64,000 nucleotides of DNA from Bimuria novae-zelandiae CBS 107.79 (Eukaryota; Ascomycota; Dothideomycetes; Pleosporales; Didymosphaeriaceae). The translations under genes and the position numbers were made by a program. Under the pieces are notes generated by a model. It searched no databases. It was not told the DNA's origin and saw nothing but the letters and a program-made list of their open reading frames with translations. The stretch is taken from NCBI GenBank assembly GCA_010015655.1, contig ML976694.1:585512-649511 (forward strand), given 5' to 3'. Below are positions 34,155 to 47,300 of the stretch, one piece after another (the stretch's first letter is position 1; each line of letters begins with the position of its first letter).

Positions 34155-35948
34155 TTCGCCCTGCGCAGCGCAACGTAACTTCGCAGCCTAATATAACTTT
34201 ATATTATAAATTTTTCTATCTTATTAAATAATAACCTATAACTATACCTAAATATTATAGTAAGAACTATAAAATTAAGTATTATATTTTTAATTATCTC
34301 TTTAGGTTTTCTAGCTTAAAAATACTTATTTTTATAACTATAGCACACGAATAGAGCGTGTCTATTTTATAACTTTAAGCGCGTACTAGAGGCTAAATTA
34401 GCTACTATAACTATAGCAGCACGACTATATAACTCTCTAAGATCTAAGATAAAGTTCTAAAGTTATATATACGTTACTATAATACTATTAGCATTCCAAG
34501 CCTTATACTATAATTAAAAGGTACTACTTAATAGATTCTTAATTGCGTATACCTTAATAGCAAAGCTCCTTTACTTAGTAAGGACAAACTATTATAATAG
34601 CTATAAAAAAATTTAAACTATTACCATATAAAGTAGAAGTCGTAGCATATTAATTATATAGTAATAGCAATATTTAAAGCTTATAGTTATTATTATACTA
34701 AGCTTAAAAAGGTAATATACAGCTATAGCATTATCCTATCAGATACTTATAATATAGACCGAACTAGCTTTCGCATATGTGTGAGTAGTAATTAACAAAT
34801 TATTATTATAAAGCTTAATTATTTTTATATTTCTATGTTAGAGATATCACGCGATTATATTATAAGTATTATATTAAATTTTAAAGATAAGGAAGTGCTT
34901 AATCTAATATTTATTATATAGGGTATTAATTATCTGTATTATTAGTATATAAATATGGCGCTATCTAATAATTATATAATTATTATATGAATATTAAGAT
35001 ACGCTAATAAATTTATGTTAATAGAGTAGCTAAAGCTTTTTAAAATATAAACGCACGCTAGAAACGCATATAATAGTTATTTATATTTAATAAATTTAGT
35101 AGTTACCTTACTATCAAGTTTATATAGTTTTATAATAATAATAAGATTTTTTCCCTCTTAATATTACAATATTTATTTTATTATCTGTAGCCTCTAGACA
35201 TATGTTTTTAGCTATTAAAGCACAATTGTTAAAAGGCTATAAAAATAGCTACTTTAACTAGCTAACCAAAAATTAATAAAGTTAAATTTTTAAATATAAT
35301 TTATAAGATTAGAATAAATATATTTATGTGTAGAATAATGCTAAGCGTCTAAAACAAAGCTAGGAGTTTTTATTTATTTTAAAACATATTTATATAAAGC
35401 TACTAGCACCTATCTAGACGCTATTCCTATTAGTTTTATCTATTATTAATTTAAGCCTTATTACTAATATACTCATAGAATTAAAAGATGTCGCATGCCC
35501 TACAGAGAAATAATATAATAAGTAAAAGACTTATAAAACTTCTATAAAAATTATAATTACTAATTAATAGTCTCGCACTAGCTTAGCGTGACCTTATAAA
35601 TATTACTATAGTAGCTTAATAATGCAAAAAAGGAAAATTAAAGGTATAAGGCTAGTATAAAAAGATAGCGTAATAAGTAACTAATTAACCTATAGAGCTG
35701 AAGGCTTAAAAGGTTACTTAAAAGGCTATAAAAACCTATAAGGACGTCTACTTATAGAGTCTATAAAATTAGCCCTAATAGATCCTATTTCTTAGAGAGA
35801 GAACTGTAGATCCTGCCTTACTTACTACACTAACTCTATTAGCCTATATAATTAAGGTCTACGGTATTAAATGACTAGATTAATTTCAATTCTCTATATA
35901 AAGTTATAATAGGCTACGAAGTTACGTTGGGCTGTGTAGGGCCAAGAC
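34155..35948 (+). mobile_element. Pogo G: pogo-type DNA transposon
   Basis: About 1.8 kb with inverted ends of about 45 bp: 34158-34203 (GCCCTGCGCAGCGCAACG..) and the complement of 35897-35942 (GCCCTACACAGCCCAACG..), nearly identical apart from transitions. TA follows the right end at 35949-35950; the first few bases of the left end do not match well, so the left boundary is uncertain by some bases. Strongly RIP-mutated. Confidence 0.82.
34400..35850 (+). pseudogene. Pogo/DDE_1 transposase relic
   Basis: Best readable at about 35020-35350: V-A-K-A-F, then F-S-S-Y-L-T-I-K-F-I, F-Y-N-N-N-K-I, L-Q-P-L-D-I, and L-L-K-H-N-C. These correspond to the pogo-family core: G-x-x-S-H..F-I-x-F-C, N-I, P-P-H..L-Q-P-L-D-V, F-x-P-L-K. 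The first Asp of the catalytic triad is not readable. Many TAA/TAG codons; dead. Confidence 0.7.
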
Positions 35949-35980
35949 TAACGTCTTGGCCCTACGTAGCTTAACGCAAC
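35921..35980. repeat. Palindrome where pogo G meets pogo G2
   Basis: 28-nt arms (35921-35948 and 35953-35980) with a 4-nt loop TAAC; the five mismatches are all transitions. It is the right end of G next to the left end of G2. Confidence 0.85.
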
Positions 35981-36560
35981 TAGGCTTATAATTAGATTGG
36001 ATCGCAAGGGCTACAGTTAGGTCTAACTAAGCAGAACACTAAAATACTAAACTTTAAACTATTTATAACTTTATAAATATAGGAGCTATTCTTATGCGAT
36101 TTTAATATAAAGTGTATATATATATAATTTATGTAAGTTAAAAAAAGTCTATATTTTATATTTATTTTAGAGAAAACCTATCCTTTTAATAATATTCTAA
36201 AATTTTTTTTAGAATGTACGACTTAATATACTATATATTTTTTTAAAAATTATATATATTACTAATATTATAATAGTAGTTATTAAATAGAACATGCTAG
36301 TTTTGCAACTTTACGTATATATTAACGTACATAAGCTACTATAACTACCTTAGTATAAATCTATAAATATCTTAGGTGTAGAATAAAACTATAAATTTAT
36401 ATATAGCGCTATAATAAATAGACGCTGCGTAGTATATTACAAATTACGCGTATTTAAATAGTTAAATTTCCCTACTTAGTAAGGATTAACTATTATAGTG
36501 ATTAAAACAAATTCTAATTATCGATATATAAAACAAAAATTATAGAGTATTAATTATAAC
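35951..36560 (+). mobile_element. Pogo G2: 5' fragment of a second pogo copy
   Basis: Starts with the same terminal repeat as G. About 36460-36560 matches 34545-34660 (ACTTAGTAAGG, ACTATTATA, TATTAATTATA) in the same orientation. Similarity stops at about 36560, so the 3' two thirds are missing. Confidence 0.7.
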
Positions 36561-36568
36561 GTACTTAG

Positions 36569-36619
36569 TAAGTAAGTGGCCCAGGTAAGTAAGTAGTCTA
36601 TGTAAGCAAGCGGTCTATC
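36569..36619. repeat. 17-bp tandem repeat, three units
   Basis: Units 36569-36585, 36586-36602 and 36603-36619; consensus near TAAGTAAGTGGTCTATG. The units differ by transitions, with the third closest to a non-RIP form (TAAGCAAGCGG). Confidence 0.8.
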
Positions 36620-37435
36620 CTACTAATATCTTACGCATTTATAGGAACCTATTGTGCCGTGGTAGCAAGCCTGGATTCTGTTTTTCTTTCGTCTCTGTCA
36701 GCAACGCCTGACATATATAGCGCTAGTCCTCAACGACGGAGGCGCGGACATTCTGTACACGATACTACTCCTGCATTTTCTTGTTACCTATCTTTAGGAA
36801 GTTGAATAGAGACTGATTATCCACCAAACCTTGTTCCTGCTATGATCCTGCAGAGACACATATTAGTAGAGTACTCAGTACATGGCTAAGTACTCTATAT
36901 GGTCTGTGTGCTCTACCTACCTATCCATTATACTGCGTGCGTATTTGGTCGACAACGAGTTTAGTTCCTATCCTATAAAGCAAATGCTATATACACATGC
37001 ACGTTTCACTATTTTAATAATATAATAAAATCATATAATAAAATTAATATTATAGATTGAATAGAATTTATAGTATATATCTTATATATTAATAAGTAGG
37101 CTGGTAAATGGGTAGGGGTAAGGTTAGGGTTGGGTCAGATCCGCACGGACGTGGATTAGTGTTATAAGGGGCTTTACGTACCTAAGCCTGATCCGGGTTA
37201 GGGGTGGATAGGTTAAGAGTAATAAACCTTGCAGATGAATTTATTAGTTAAGAGCTTAAAATAATAACATTAAGGTGTGCGAATAGTCTAATTCTGTAAT
37301 AAACTATAAAATAACTAACTAGGAGATTTACTTATTTATTATAAGATATATATTCGTTGTATATTAAGTTAACTATAGGGAGTAAGAAAGATATAAAAAA
37401 ACTATTAAACTATATACTATTTATTTTAGCCTTTG
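36620..37435. other. Unidentified base-balanced island, then AT-rich sequence
   Basis: 36620-36990 keeps normal CpA content and is not coding in any frame I can support; it may be an LTR or non-coding repeat, but no terminal repeats or duplication were found. 37085-37225 contains a G-rich block (GGTAGGGGTAAGGTTAGGG) of the kind seen at ends of some hAT-type elements. The rest is AT-rich. Confidence 0.5.
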
Positions 37436-37439
37436 CTAT

Positions 37440-39720
37440 TATTAGAATTATTATTATAGTTTTACTAAGACCCTAAGGTTCCTAAGAACTTTAAGATCTT
37501 ATAGGATCTCGCATTATGCGGGACCTTATTATATAATTACTAACCCAAGCTATCTTGCGCTTCCTTATATTCCTTTACCCTAGTAATTTTACTAATAATA
37601 ACTTTTATAGTATAATTATCTAGTTCCTTTATTCCTATAGGACTTGCAATTGTAATGCTATCCCCCTTTTTATGGCTATTATCTTAATATCTTACTTTAT
37701 TATATTAATATACTATTAGAATATAAGTTCTAACCTTTATAAAAGTGCGTATCCTTAGTTCTTTAGGCAGGTTATAGCCTCCTCTTAATTTTCTTTATCT
37801 TACTAACTATACTAAATATTTTTTATTTTTTATTACGAAACGTCGTGCTCGCGTAGGTCTAGTAAAGTTTTAAGGTTTAAAAATAGTATTAGGTTATAAG
37901 TAGTATTAAAAGTTAAAACTATATTATTTTATTAATACTGCCTCTAGGTAATGCGCTAGTTATATTTTAGTTTATACTAAGTATAGCTTATAGATTACTA
38001 AAAAGAAATTAGAAGCTTCTTTAGAAGGAGAAGCGGGAGAAGCGTCTAAAGCTTTTTTATACTAAGGAGTTAGCTACCCGCCTTAAGCGGGACCTAGTAG
38101 TGGTTGTGGAGAAAGAGCACGCCTATACTTGACACGATTTTTATATCACTAACGCGATAGAAGCCTTAGAGAAAGAGAAGGAAAAAGAGGATCTAAAGGG
38201 TATAATAATTATTAATACTTATAAACTATCGTAACTTACACCTTTAGGGGCTAACTTAAGCTAGTTATAGGCTAATTCGTCTGTATTTAATCTTAATTTT
38301 TTTTATCTTTTAATATTTCTTCCTTCCTGATTTATTTTCTTTCTAAGGATGTTATTAGTAATAATCTATTGCTAATTCTCTATACTTTGTTAGATTTTAT
38401 TTTTAGTTTTTAGGTGTTATATTATTCTAGCTATTCTTTCTACTTAACTAGGTATTTAGGCTAATCATAATTTACTTTCAGGTCCTTATTTTCCTTAACC
38501 TTATACTTATTATTTTTTTTTAGATCTAACTAAGTCTTAACTATAGCGTCTAGTAGAGCTAGTTCTAAAAGTAATTTATAAAACGTGAGGTAAATCTTCG
38601 TACCCTTTAGTAGAAGTAACTTAGTTGTAATAGGTCTCTTAGTTTATTATACTTTAAAAGGGCCTATTAAATGGTAATTTAGTTTTCTGCTAAGTCGTTT
38701 TATCTTTATATTTTTTTTTATAATAGGAAAACTTTATCACCCTTTTTAAGAATTAGTCTTTTAATCCTTTATTTATTAGCATTCTTAGATAGTGTAGAGG
38801 CTTTTTAACTATTTTATTTTAACAGGACTTTGTAAAGTTCCTTTAGCTTTTTAGCCTTAATGGCTTTTATAGAAATGCTTTCTATATCTCTTAAATTTTA
38901 ATAAGTAACTAGCTTATATCCGTATTTAGCGTAGTGTATGGAGTATTATATTGTTTCTAATCTTGCGCTGTTATATGCTAGCTAGGCTATTAGTAGTATC
39001 TCTACCTAGTTATCCTATTTTTTATTAAAGTAGAATTATAGGTACTATTTTAAAGTTTAATTTATAAGTTCTGTTTATCTATTAGTCTAGAGGTAGAAAC
39101 TTATTAAGAGCTTCCTTTTAACGCCTAGAGCTATCGTAAAGGTATTTTAGTACTTAGACGTAAAGAGCTTATCTCTGTCTATAATAAACTCCTTTAGTAG
39201 TCTATGTTCCGCGAACACCACGTTATCTACCTTATAAGCTGGTTCTTCTATTATTATAGACTCTTCTATAGGTCTAAACTTAGCTATCTTAGTTAGGTAG
39301 TGTACTATTACTATAATAGTATTGCATATCCACTTTGTTCCTAGTTATAACGATTTTAGGAACTTTACTATAAAGTCTATTATTACACTTTACTAAAGTT
39401 ATTTAGCTACTTATAGTAGTTATAAAGGTCTATAAGGCTTATATATTTTCAGTTGATTTTTATAGCATGCCAAATAGTTACTTATAACCTCAGTGACTAT
39501 CTACTTAAGTTCAGGAATAGTATATTTATTCGCGATTTAACGCGTTATTTCTTTAATTCTTCTAATTTATATAGTTTCCTAATTCAGGGTTTCTTATAGC
39601 CTAATTTATAATAATTTTACATTAGTGGTCTTGGCGCGTTTTATTAAGTCTACTATAGAAAAGATTATACTCTTCCCGCTGTTCGGTGGTGAGTTGGCCA
39701 TAATTTTAAAAGTCGAGTAC
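37440..39720 (-). mobile_element. Gypsy D, 3' part (integrase, chromodomain, antisense ORF)
   Basis: Minus-strand chromovirus-type gypsy. Readable: integrase core (V-I-I-D-F-I-V-K-F-L-K-S-L near 39350, then the V-I-V-H-Y-L-T-K-I-A-K-F block), a post-integrase region, and a chromodomain at about 38430-38480 (K-Y-L-V-K-x-K-E-x-L-E-Y). The left limit and 3' LTR are not resolved. Interrupted at 39720 by copia 2, with target duplication AGTAC. Confidence 0.8.
37980..38300 (+). pseudogene. Antisense coiled-coil ORF relic in gypsy D
   Basis: Plus-strand frame opposite to gag-pol, downstream of the chromodomain: E-L-A-T-R-L-K-R-D-L-V-V-V-V-E-K-E-H-A, then A-I-E-A-L-E-K-E-K-E-K-E-D-L-K-G, and a polar tail. 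Few stops, mostly TAG for Gln. Same place, direction and style as the relic in gypsy E at 16600-17010. Confidence 0.45.
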
Positions 39721-40012
39721 TGTCAGATTGGAAGGGTAATCTGATAAGATAAAAAGATGATAATTGATTGAGATGAATTGAGGTATGAATTGTGTGTGCT
39801 TGTCTCTAAGAGGTCTGGGACTTTGCCTTTTATCTTTAGGTTGCCTGCCTAGATATCCCTTGCTTTATTCCTTACTTTATTCTTGCTTTATTCCTTGCTT
39901 TATTCCTTGCGTTATTCCTTGCGCGTTGAGCGAGGGCGGAATATAAGGGCGGAATGTACGGGCGTAAGTGCGCCAGCCTCCTTACAGATACAAAGGACCA
40001 TGTAATTAGACA
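39721..40012 (-). repeat. Copia 2 3' LTR
   Basis: 292 bp. Contains several tandem copies of TTCCTTGCTTTA-like units (about 39860-39920). Confidence 0.92.
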
Positions 40013-43000
40013 CACCCCCTTAGCTTGGGCCTATCCTCAAGCTAGACCTTTTGCATTTGTCTATTATTCTAACTTAAAGACCTCTATCCTCTGCTGTAGA
40101 TCCTGCAGGGTAACCTCTTAATTAGTGATCTTGTCTAATATATCTTTAAGTCCTAGTTTACTTAGAAACTTGCTCTATTTATTTACAGGCAGGGTCTTTG
40201 TAAGTCTATCTACAGCCATGTCCTCTAAGCGTTAATAGTTCACCTTAATTGTTCGTAGTGCGACCTCTTGTCTTAGCTAATAATTATAGATATCCACATA
40301 ACGGAGCTTAGTCTGTAACTTAGCAATTTCTTTAGTAATAAGTTAGATTGTTTGCTAATTATTATAATTAATTGTGATAAGGGAGTTGCTAAGGTTGATC
40401 TTTAGCTTCTTTAGTAATCGGGATGTGAATAGTGCCTCCTTGGCCACTTGCGATAGTGCTAGTAATTCGGCTTTAGTTATTAATATAGTAACTATATCTT
40501 GCTTGTTTGCTTTCCAGGCGATTAGGCTACTAAACAGCTTAATAATATATCCTTGTGAGCTCTTGCGGTTAAGTGTATTATTAGTAAAGGATGCGTCGCT
40601 TGCCACTTCTAAAGTATCTACACCCCTAAGCTAAAGACCTAGTAATCTAGTATTAGTAAGGTAGAGGAGAACTTGGTTAGTAGCCGCTTAGTGCTCTTTG
40701 CTTAGGTTAGACAGGAATTATAATAATCGGGAACTTGCAAAGGTAATATCTAGCCAAGATGTAACTATAGCATAGAGAATTAATCTAACTTTGCGCTAGT
40801 ATCGATTAATCTCACTCTTACTAGCTAGTCCTGTCCTTAGAAGTAATTCGATTGAACCTATCAGGGTATTGTGGCGAATCTCATGGTAATTAATAAGGTG
40901 CGATATTTTGTTAATATATAAAGCTTGTGAAAGCTAGATCTTTCTGCTTAAGCGGTCCCTAATAATTTCAATTCCTAGAAACCACTGCAGGTCTTTGCCA
41001 CCTATAAGTATAAATTTAGTACCTATTATTACGAGAGCAGCTTCAGCAGCCTGCTTTTATAACTTGTTATAGGCAATAATAAGGTTATCCACATAGAAGA
41101 AGATAATAATGCCGTCCTTAATAAGGCAGCATGGCTCGTAGGGCACTATTTTAAAGCCAATATCACGGAGCGTTGATGTGAATTCTCTTTACCAGAGTAG
41201 TAGAGATATGCGCAGTCCATACAGTGCTTTGTATAGTTTAAGGACTATGCCTGCTCGCGAGTAGCCGCGAGGCATTCTTATGTAGATTTCTCTGTCTAGC
41301 TTTGCATGGACAAACGCGTTGGTAACGTTGTGTTAGATAAGCTCTAGGTCGAGCCGAGCTGCAATTACTATAAGCATGCGGAATAATTATCCTACAAGTG
41401 TTGCGGCGTAGGTTTCTTACAAGGTGAGGTGCCGCTGTTAATCGCCTCGCACTACTAGCCTTACTTTGCATTTCTGCAATCGATAGTGTTTATTAAATTT
41501 GTAGGTATATACCCACATGCAGTCGAGGATTTAATAGCCTGCTACTTTCACTAGAGCGGTTGCAACCTCACTCTAGGACTTTATTTCCTTATGGCTCTGT
41601 AGATGGGAACGTTCTGCTTCCTTCTACATATTATAGAGAGGGTGATCTTCGAGCTTGCTTTAGCATGTGGGTGGCTCTAGAAGCACGCTTCGATGTAGCT
41701 TCTTACCTAATGTAATTATTTATCAAAGCTATACCTTATTAAGAGTCTTGCCTTTATATTTGCCGCTGCTGCTAGCTTTGGTGCCTACTATAAAGGCTGC
41801 GGCCTATGGGCTTGTTTGCCACTACCCTGTTTGCACTCTTTAGGGTAGTATAGCTTAATCGCCTCTTGCCATTAATTGTGCAAGGAGTGTTACTAGTAGC
41901 GGCGTTAAGGGAGGTGTTAGATATTTATACCTAACTTTCTTGCCTTGCCTATACTTAAAAGCTCCTTTAACCTCTTCCTCTAGCGCTTTACTAATTATCT
42001 TATCCTTAAAGAAGGACTCAGTGGCATGCTCTTATAGAGGTAAGGGAGGTAACTCTACTAATTGCACCTAGACTACTATTTCTTCTAATATGCTGTGCAT
42101 AAGGTTTTCTATTAGGTCTTTAGTTTTGCCTAAGAATATAGTATCCTCGTCGAATATTACGTCGCGAGTACTGATTGTCTTTACTAGAGAGGGAATCTAT
42201 ATTCTCTAGATATTTATTAATTTGTAGCTAATAAGGTAGCTAATCCATGCCTTAGGGTTAAGCCTCTGAAGCCTGCTCTTGCCGCGTTTTATATTATTAG
42301 TTATCGTAAAAGCTTTGCAGCTATATGCTTTCAGGTAAGCTTAATTAGGCTTCTTTAGTTAGGTAATAATGCCGTTCTGAAAAGCTACTGTCGTAAAGAA
42401 CACTTTATATAGAGATTGCTATCGATTAGCGTAGTTTAGCGTTCAATTGTATAAGTAGACTACGGCTCGGGTAATCTTAGGCCATATCTACTAAAGTAGG
42501 TTAGAGTCAAGTCGCATCGCGCGCGCTTTCTCCTTAATTACACCTCTTAAGCGTTTAGCTCCTCTATTTTATGCTTAAGTATTAGGTACTAAAGGCTTAA
42601 TCTTAATGCCTTGCGCTAAGTACTACTTCTTAACGTCTACCTTAATAAAGAAGATCTTATTATTAGATTTAATTACTTTTACTATAATATTATATTGTAC
42701 TTCTATAAACCGCATAAAGGTGCTAAGTAATTTAATAATTAACTGTGCTAGGTGGTTATCCTTGAAGTAGAAGTCCTATGCAAAGCTAGAGAATTAGTTA
42801 GTAATTAGTATTTAGCTCTTCTCTCTTGTTAAGCTATCTACTTTATAGTCGTGAAAATCGATTGCGACTCGCTCGCTAGGACCTTCTGTTAGATCTCTAG
42901 CTTGCCAGCGTATTTGCCGTTTTAGTTTTACTTTGCCGCAGGCATTACACATAACTATAGGGAGACCTTTAATCCTTACCCCCTTAGATTACTACACGAG

Positions 43001-44319
43001 GTGTTCGAGGGCCTAAGGGCCTAAATAGCCTAATTATTAGTGCCAGGTCCACGCGTCTGCCTTCTGCGGTCTTTGTTTAGTGCGTGTATTAGTCTTGTAA
43101 GTGGCGTGCGCAGCATTAGTAGGAATACTACCTACTAGCCTTGTCTTATATTCTAAGACCCACTATCTATGCAGCTCTTAGAGTTCTGCTAGCATAGTAT
43201 TATCTCTTCTCTTTAGAGTTATTAGGTCTGCTCTTGTATCCCACTAAAGGCCTTACCTCTAGAGTAATTGGAATAATACAAGGTTGCAGAGCAGATTAGG
43301 GCAATAGGCTATATTATCTAGCCATATTAATTAATTGCAATTTGCACTCTATACGTTAAGATAGACGCTCTTGTATTCTTTAATCTATATTTGTGTATTC
43401 CCTGCCCATATAAAGTCTCCTAGCGCTAGTGGACGGTATAAGACAAAGCGATTAATGTCGTTAAAGATATAGTAGGTTATGCCTAAATTAAGTATAGCTA
43501 AGCGTCGCAATAGGTACGTGTTTAGGTCGGTGTGGAAGGATGCGGCGTTAAAGCTCGCTAGGATTTTAGTAATCTTGCGTCTATCTAGTTATTTATTATT
43601 AGCCTTAGTAATTCGAGGTAGAGTGGGAGTGTGTAATTGTTTAATTTCAGGTGCCTGTAATTTGGCCTTTTTTATTCCTTTTAACTTTTCTTAGAAGTCG
43701 GTATTATGTTCTAGCCTATACTTGACTAGCTTTACTATGAGAGGGTTTAGTATAAACCAGTCTAGCTGCTTGTCTAGAAAGGCATAAAAACAGTCTTAAA
43801 GACTATAGCGTAGTTTATAAGCAAGGTAGTGATTGCTACTAACTACTATTAGCTTAAAGCTCTAAGGCGACTGCTTAGTTCTAGTACGTTAACTATTATT
43901 TCGTTGTTTATAATTCTAAGGTCTTCCCTAACTTTTAGATAATGCTGCTTTATCTATAAGAGAGGCGTCCCTATCTGTGGCCTAGGTGGGTTCACCACCT
44001 TCAGCGAGAGATAACCCTGCAATAGTAAAAGCGCCCTTTTATTTGCCCTTAGTCAGGTGCTGCAGGATTATATAGTCTTAGAAGAGTTTTATTATATGCT
44101 TCCGTAAGATAGCTATATCCTTGCTTCTATATTACTGGAAGGTCGTTACCTATATAGGTGCGACATAGACAACTGCCTTTATAAAGTCTTCTTTTACTAA
44201 GTCAAGCCTTTAAAGTTCTAGAACCTAATTAGTCTCTGCTTCTGTGCCTGCGTGATCGTACTCAGAGAGTCATGTAGCCCATAATCTGGCCGTTCTTATT
44301 AGCTTAAGCGCTTCTTAAT

Positions 44320-47300
44320 TATAGTTGCTAACAATCAAGCCGATTAAGCCTCAGCAGTCGGCTTGGCTTGAGGCTTGCAATAAGTACCCTAAGGCTTAGC
44401 TTAATTAGCTTAATAGAGGTTTTAGGGTCAGCTTAATTAGAAAGCTTAATAGAGGCTTAATAGCTTGACGATTAGGTGCGTATTAGATAAGGTTTATATT
44501 AAAAATTACTCGCTATAGCTATCCCTATTCTAATCGCCTAGCTAGTATATTAAATCTAGCTCTTTGTCTGTCGTACGTCGCGTGGGGTTGTGGCCTTTGC
44601 TAAAGCTAGCCTTAAGCCACCTCCGTACGCACTATATAGCCACTAATAACTATAGTAAGATTGCGCGTCTTTGAGGCTTAAGAAGGTCGCTAAGCTCGCT
44701 AAATATACGCTTACACTCACAACTAGAGGCTAGAATAGAGATAAGGTCGAGGGCTATGCGAGCGAGGTTCGGGTAGCGATTACGTAATCCTATCTAGTAT
44801 TTAATAGGGTTATTAGTAGCTTTAGAACCTTTCTTTGCTCTCGGCTCCCACTTCTTCTATTGCTAATATTTATCTAGGTCGCTGTTATTAGCGGCCGCTG
44901 CTACTACTGTTGCCTTTGGATTAATAAGGGCGTTAATAGCGTCGTTAATATCGTTACTAATAACTGTAGGGCGTCTCACCGCGGTAGGGCGCGCCACTAA
45001 GCCTTTGTACTCACCCTAAAGCGCCTGAAACGCGATATTGTTGCTAGTAATCCAGTTAGGCCTATTAGCCTAGACGGTCTCGCAGTAGTTCTTATAGTAT
45101 AGGTAGAGCATTGTGGCGGCGTAGTACGCAGGTAAGTGGTCAAGCTTAGAGTAGTATTAATTAGCTTTCGCCTAGGCAGCGCGTAGGTTAATTGTAAGGT
45201 AGTCTTTAGGCGCTTCTTTATAGGCGTTGTAATTAATAGCCTTATAGGCCTCAACGCGCTGCTCGTAGTACGAAAGTATATACTTAAAAACAGGTATAAT
45301 CTTAGTAATTACGCCGTAATAGCTACTCTTAAGAGGGCTATTAACGTCGTTAGCGCTTTTAACACATTTGCTACGACCCTTAAGGCGCTTTATTACGAGC
45401 TTTAGCGATTGCAACACTTTAATATACTTAGTAACCACGGCCTAGTTAGTAGCTAATAGCCTATTAGATCTTATCCAAGGCTATGCGTCAGGTAACTTAT
45501 TACGGCGACTAGCTATAAATATGTCCTTATTATAGATACGGTAAATATAATAGGTAGCGTACGCGTTAATAGTAGGTTGCAATTTAATAGCGCGCTTAAA
45601 AGTAGAGTAGATTAAGTTCTAATAAGTAATAATAGGCTTTACTAGCTCTAATATTTTACCGCGCGCCTTTATAGGCAGCTTAGCGTTAGTAATACGCTAA
45701 AAGTTATTAAAAAGCTCATGCTGCTGGGGCGTTTTAATATGCCTAATAATATCTAAAAGGACACTAAGAGGGCCGCCTTTGCGCCAGGTGCGCATAAAAT
45801 CGCTTTTGTCCTGCTAATTATTAGTAACTGCTCCTAAGATCTAACTAGGAGGGCAGGAAGTGAGTACAAAGCGCGGCGCAGGCAGCGATATATACGCGTA
45901 AAATAGGTAAGAAGTTACTAACTTACGTCTAGATTATTAATATTGTTATTAAACGCGTTAGCGTCGTTTCCCTAAAGTAGCGTCTGTTTAACAAGGTTAA
46001 GAGTATAAGGCCTATAACGGAGGCGGCGATAGGTCGCGCTAAAGCCTATCCTATAAGTAAGCGCAAGAACAGCGGTGTCGTTATTACTAGCGTTGTTAAA
46101 GACAAAGTAACTAATACTATATTAGTCTATACTAAACTGTTGTAGTAACTTGCTAATAATCTTACTAATTTTCTCTTCGCTATAGGCGCCTATTAGCTGC
46201 GGTAGCGCGATAGGCAGGTTAATAACCTTACTATTACTATTAACGTAGTGCGTAATAACGCCTAGAAAGCCACGCTTACCTCCCTTTATTATCTATTTAT
46301 TAAAGCTAATATAAATTTTGCTTAGTGCTATTAATAATATAGCCTTAATAATAGGCTGCAGGTGCTTATATAGACGCATAATAAAGCGCGACACGCTTAT
46401 ACAGTAAGTCTATAAAGCCCTAGCTACTTCTAGGTTTATAGCCTTAAGCATTACGCAAAAAGCTAGCGTTTTAAATTCGCGTAGCGGGTGATTGTTTTTA
46501 ATAAGCTAGCTAATAGCCGCTATATAAAAGTCCTAGTAGTTAAAGCCTAATAGCTCGTTAGCAATAGCCTAGGTAACCTTAATTTTATTATTCTTAATAA
46601 TAGCACGTAGCAACCTATTAACTACCTTTATTAAGCGCGCCTTACTTGGCGTAAGGTGACTATAATTACGCTTCTTTTGCTCGAGGTAGCGCGCTGATGT
46701 TAACGTTAATGTTATTATCTTGTATAAGCCACCGCCGCCAGCATCTATAACCTTACGCTGGTGGCAGTAACGGTAAATAAAGAAGATTCGCGATGGGTTA
46801 TTACGTAGTGCAACATAGTAACCGTGCTAGTATACCTAGCTTTTCTTCTACTTCTAAGTTACTAGCGGCTTTATATATTTAGGCAGGCGTAGGAAGTTAA
46901 TACCTTTAAAGTTATCCTTAAATAGCGCGTTAAATCCCTCCTCTACTACATTGTTATCCTCTACTATAGCTACTATGGCGGCTTTGCTGCCCTTAGTAGG
47001 CGCGATAAGGGCGTCTGCGGCTTAGGTATCGCGTAATCTCGACTTAAAGGTAGGCACTATAGTTACCTAGCTTGCCTAGCTTGCTGCAACTATCGCTTTG
47101 CATAGCAATATACGCTAAGACTACAACGCGTCAACGTTAATAGGCTATAACGCAGTACCGCTTAGCTTTACGCGCTTATTTAGGCTATTACTACCTCTAT
47201 ACTTTTACTTAATAGTTTAGGGCGCTAGCATAGCGGCGACAATAGTAAAAGTAATTAGAAAGGGCAATACAGTATGCGTTATAAGTACTAAAAAAGATAG

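Noticed and set aside
36651..36990. Possible LTR starting TGTGCCGTGG
   Set aside because: No CA end with a matching 5-bp flank could be found.
44997..45254. Thr/Leu/Arg-rich minus-strand frame
   Set aside because: Different frame from the hAT 2 transposase, which has family motifs across this stretch.
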